A stretch of DNA of 64,000 bases from assembly GCA_040386075.1 (NCBI GenBank), contig JAZKGE010000027.1:124001-188000 (forward strand), in the 5' to 3' direction. This document shows positions 63,415-64,000 of the stretch, piece by piece. This stretch comes from UBA4416 sp040386075 (GTDB lineage: Bacteria; Bacteroidota; Bacteroidia; B-17B0; Aurantibacillaceae). The position numbers and the translations under genes are program-made. A model generated the notes under the pieces. The model searched no databases and had not been told where the DNA came from. It worked only from the letters and a program-made list of their open reading frames with translations. Within the stretch, counting starts at the first letter, position 1; each line of letters starts with the position of its first letter.

Positions 63415-64000
63415 ATGCTTAAAAGAGTACTTTTTATATTCCTTGTTTTAATTTGTTCTTTTACTAAAGCTCAAACGGATACTTCTGCCAAAGCAAAAGC
63501 TTTACCATCGGCAACTCCCGTAGCTGAACCTGCTAAAAAAACTCAGTCCGACCCACCTTCGCTTGGTGATATCTTCAAACCTAAAATTTCTTTAGGTGCT
63601 GGCATGCTGTCTTTTCATGGCGACTTGTATGCAAAGCATTACCAGGCACCATGGACTGCAAGAATTGCTTATGATCTTAATATTTCACAACGTTTATATA
63701 AATCTTTACAATTAAATTTTAATATTTTATTTGGGAAGCTTGGTGCAAACGAATGGATCGATAACCGTCAGGAAAATTTCCAGTCCGAAATACGATCGGG
63801 CGGATTAAGTTTAATGTATGATTTTGGAAATTTTATTCCTGACCGTTGCCGTATCCGGCCATGGATTTCCGTAGGGGTCAACTCATTCGAGTTCCTGTCA
63901 AAAACCGATCAGTATGACAGGTATGGAAATAAGTATTATTATTGGAGTGATGGATCTATAAAAAATATAGATGAGGCGGCACCTACCGCCTCTTTGGCTG
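63415..64000 (+). CDS. Outer-membrane beta-barrel protein, 3' end outside window
   Basis: ATG at 63415; the frame stays open to the last base (195 codons seen). A signal peptide ends near TKAQ. A short Ala/Pro/Lys linker leads to a barrel-like domain: ISLGAGMLSFHGDLYAKHYQ, then RIAYDLNISQRLYKS, LNFNILFGKLGAN, IRPWISVGVNSFEFLSKTDQ and YGNKYYYWSDGSIKN. It is a paralogue of the 60711 protein, which shares the barrel layout and the YYWxDGSIxN loop. Whether it continues into calcium repeats or an OmpA domain is outside the window. Confidence 0.8.
   Translation, partial: MLKRVLFIFLVLICSFTKAQTDTSAKAKALPSATPVAEPAKKTQSDPPSLGDIFKPKISLGAGMLSFHGDLYAKHYQAPWTARIAYDLNISQRLYKSLQLNFNILFGKLGANEWIDNRQENFQSEIRSGGLSLMYDFGNFIPDRCRIRPWISVGVNSFEFLSKTDQYDRYGNKYYYWSDGSIKNIDEAAPTASLA

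Overview
The window is AT-rich DNA (roughly one third GC by eye) from a Gram-negative member of the Bacteroidota. Three signs agree. At least seven secreted proteins end in the Por/type IX secretion (T9SS) C-terminal sorting domain. Several promoters fit the Bacteroidota sigma consensus TAnnTTTG. The window also carries LPS and envelope genes (kdsB, an lpxH-like gene, an AsmA protein) and a large TonB-dependent receptor. It looks like ordinary chromosome: no rRNA, tRNA, insertion sequence, prophage or CRISPR array was seen. Both edges cut genes, a histidine kinase on the left and an outer-membrane protein on the right.

Layout. 1-6983: sensor kinase, AsmA-like protein, YitT membrane protein, and an lpxH-like phosphoesterase paired with a glycosyltransferase. 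7107-15951: overlapping plus-strand genes for a purple acid phosphatase, a glycine-rich secreted protein, a PhoD phosphatase and a di-haem peroxidase, followed by a PstS-type phosphate-binding lipoprotein and an unknown gene. 16063-30293: a small basic protein, a 1361-residue choice-of-anchor-I/Ig-repeat surface protein, further T9SS proteins, a TonB-dependent receptor, a SpoIIE-type phosphatase, and two OmpR/PhoB-type regulators, one with a normal receiver and one with every phosphorylation residue replaced. 30315-36395: double-thioredoxin protein, small lipoproteins, YdcF-like protein, RecQ, and an RsmI-like methylase. 36571-44822: M43 metalloprotease, a 21-bp minisatellite, a GH73/LysM muramidase, an AlkD-like protein and a prolyl oligopeptidase. 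44957-57179: DUF1571-like protein, kdsB, aroK, a toxin-23-like protein, GH3, a PolX-like protein with a damaged polymerase site, a Cys-rich secreted protein with two thioredoxin-fold partners, ispD and an HTH regulator. 57393-64000: a run of envelope and secreted proteins including two related outer-membrane barrels and a SPOR protein.

How the genes may work together. The central reading is that 7107-30293 is a phosphate-acquisition region. It holds secreted phosphatases, a phosphate-binding protein, an outer-membrane receptor and a PhoB-like regulator. Closely related AT-rich elements (CATTACCTTAA / CATTAAGTTA) lie in front of the regulator, the receptor, the beta-helix T9SS protein and the choice-of-anchor-I gene, with a weaker match before pstS. 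The element in front of the regulator is an 11-bp direct repeat, the geometry known for PhoB/PhoP boxes. The phosphate link is inferred; the motif sharing is seen directly. A second, smaller candidate system is the trio at 53582-55307: a Cys-rich secreted protein followed by two membrane-anchored thioredoxin-fold proteins, of which only one keeps CxxC.
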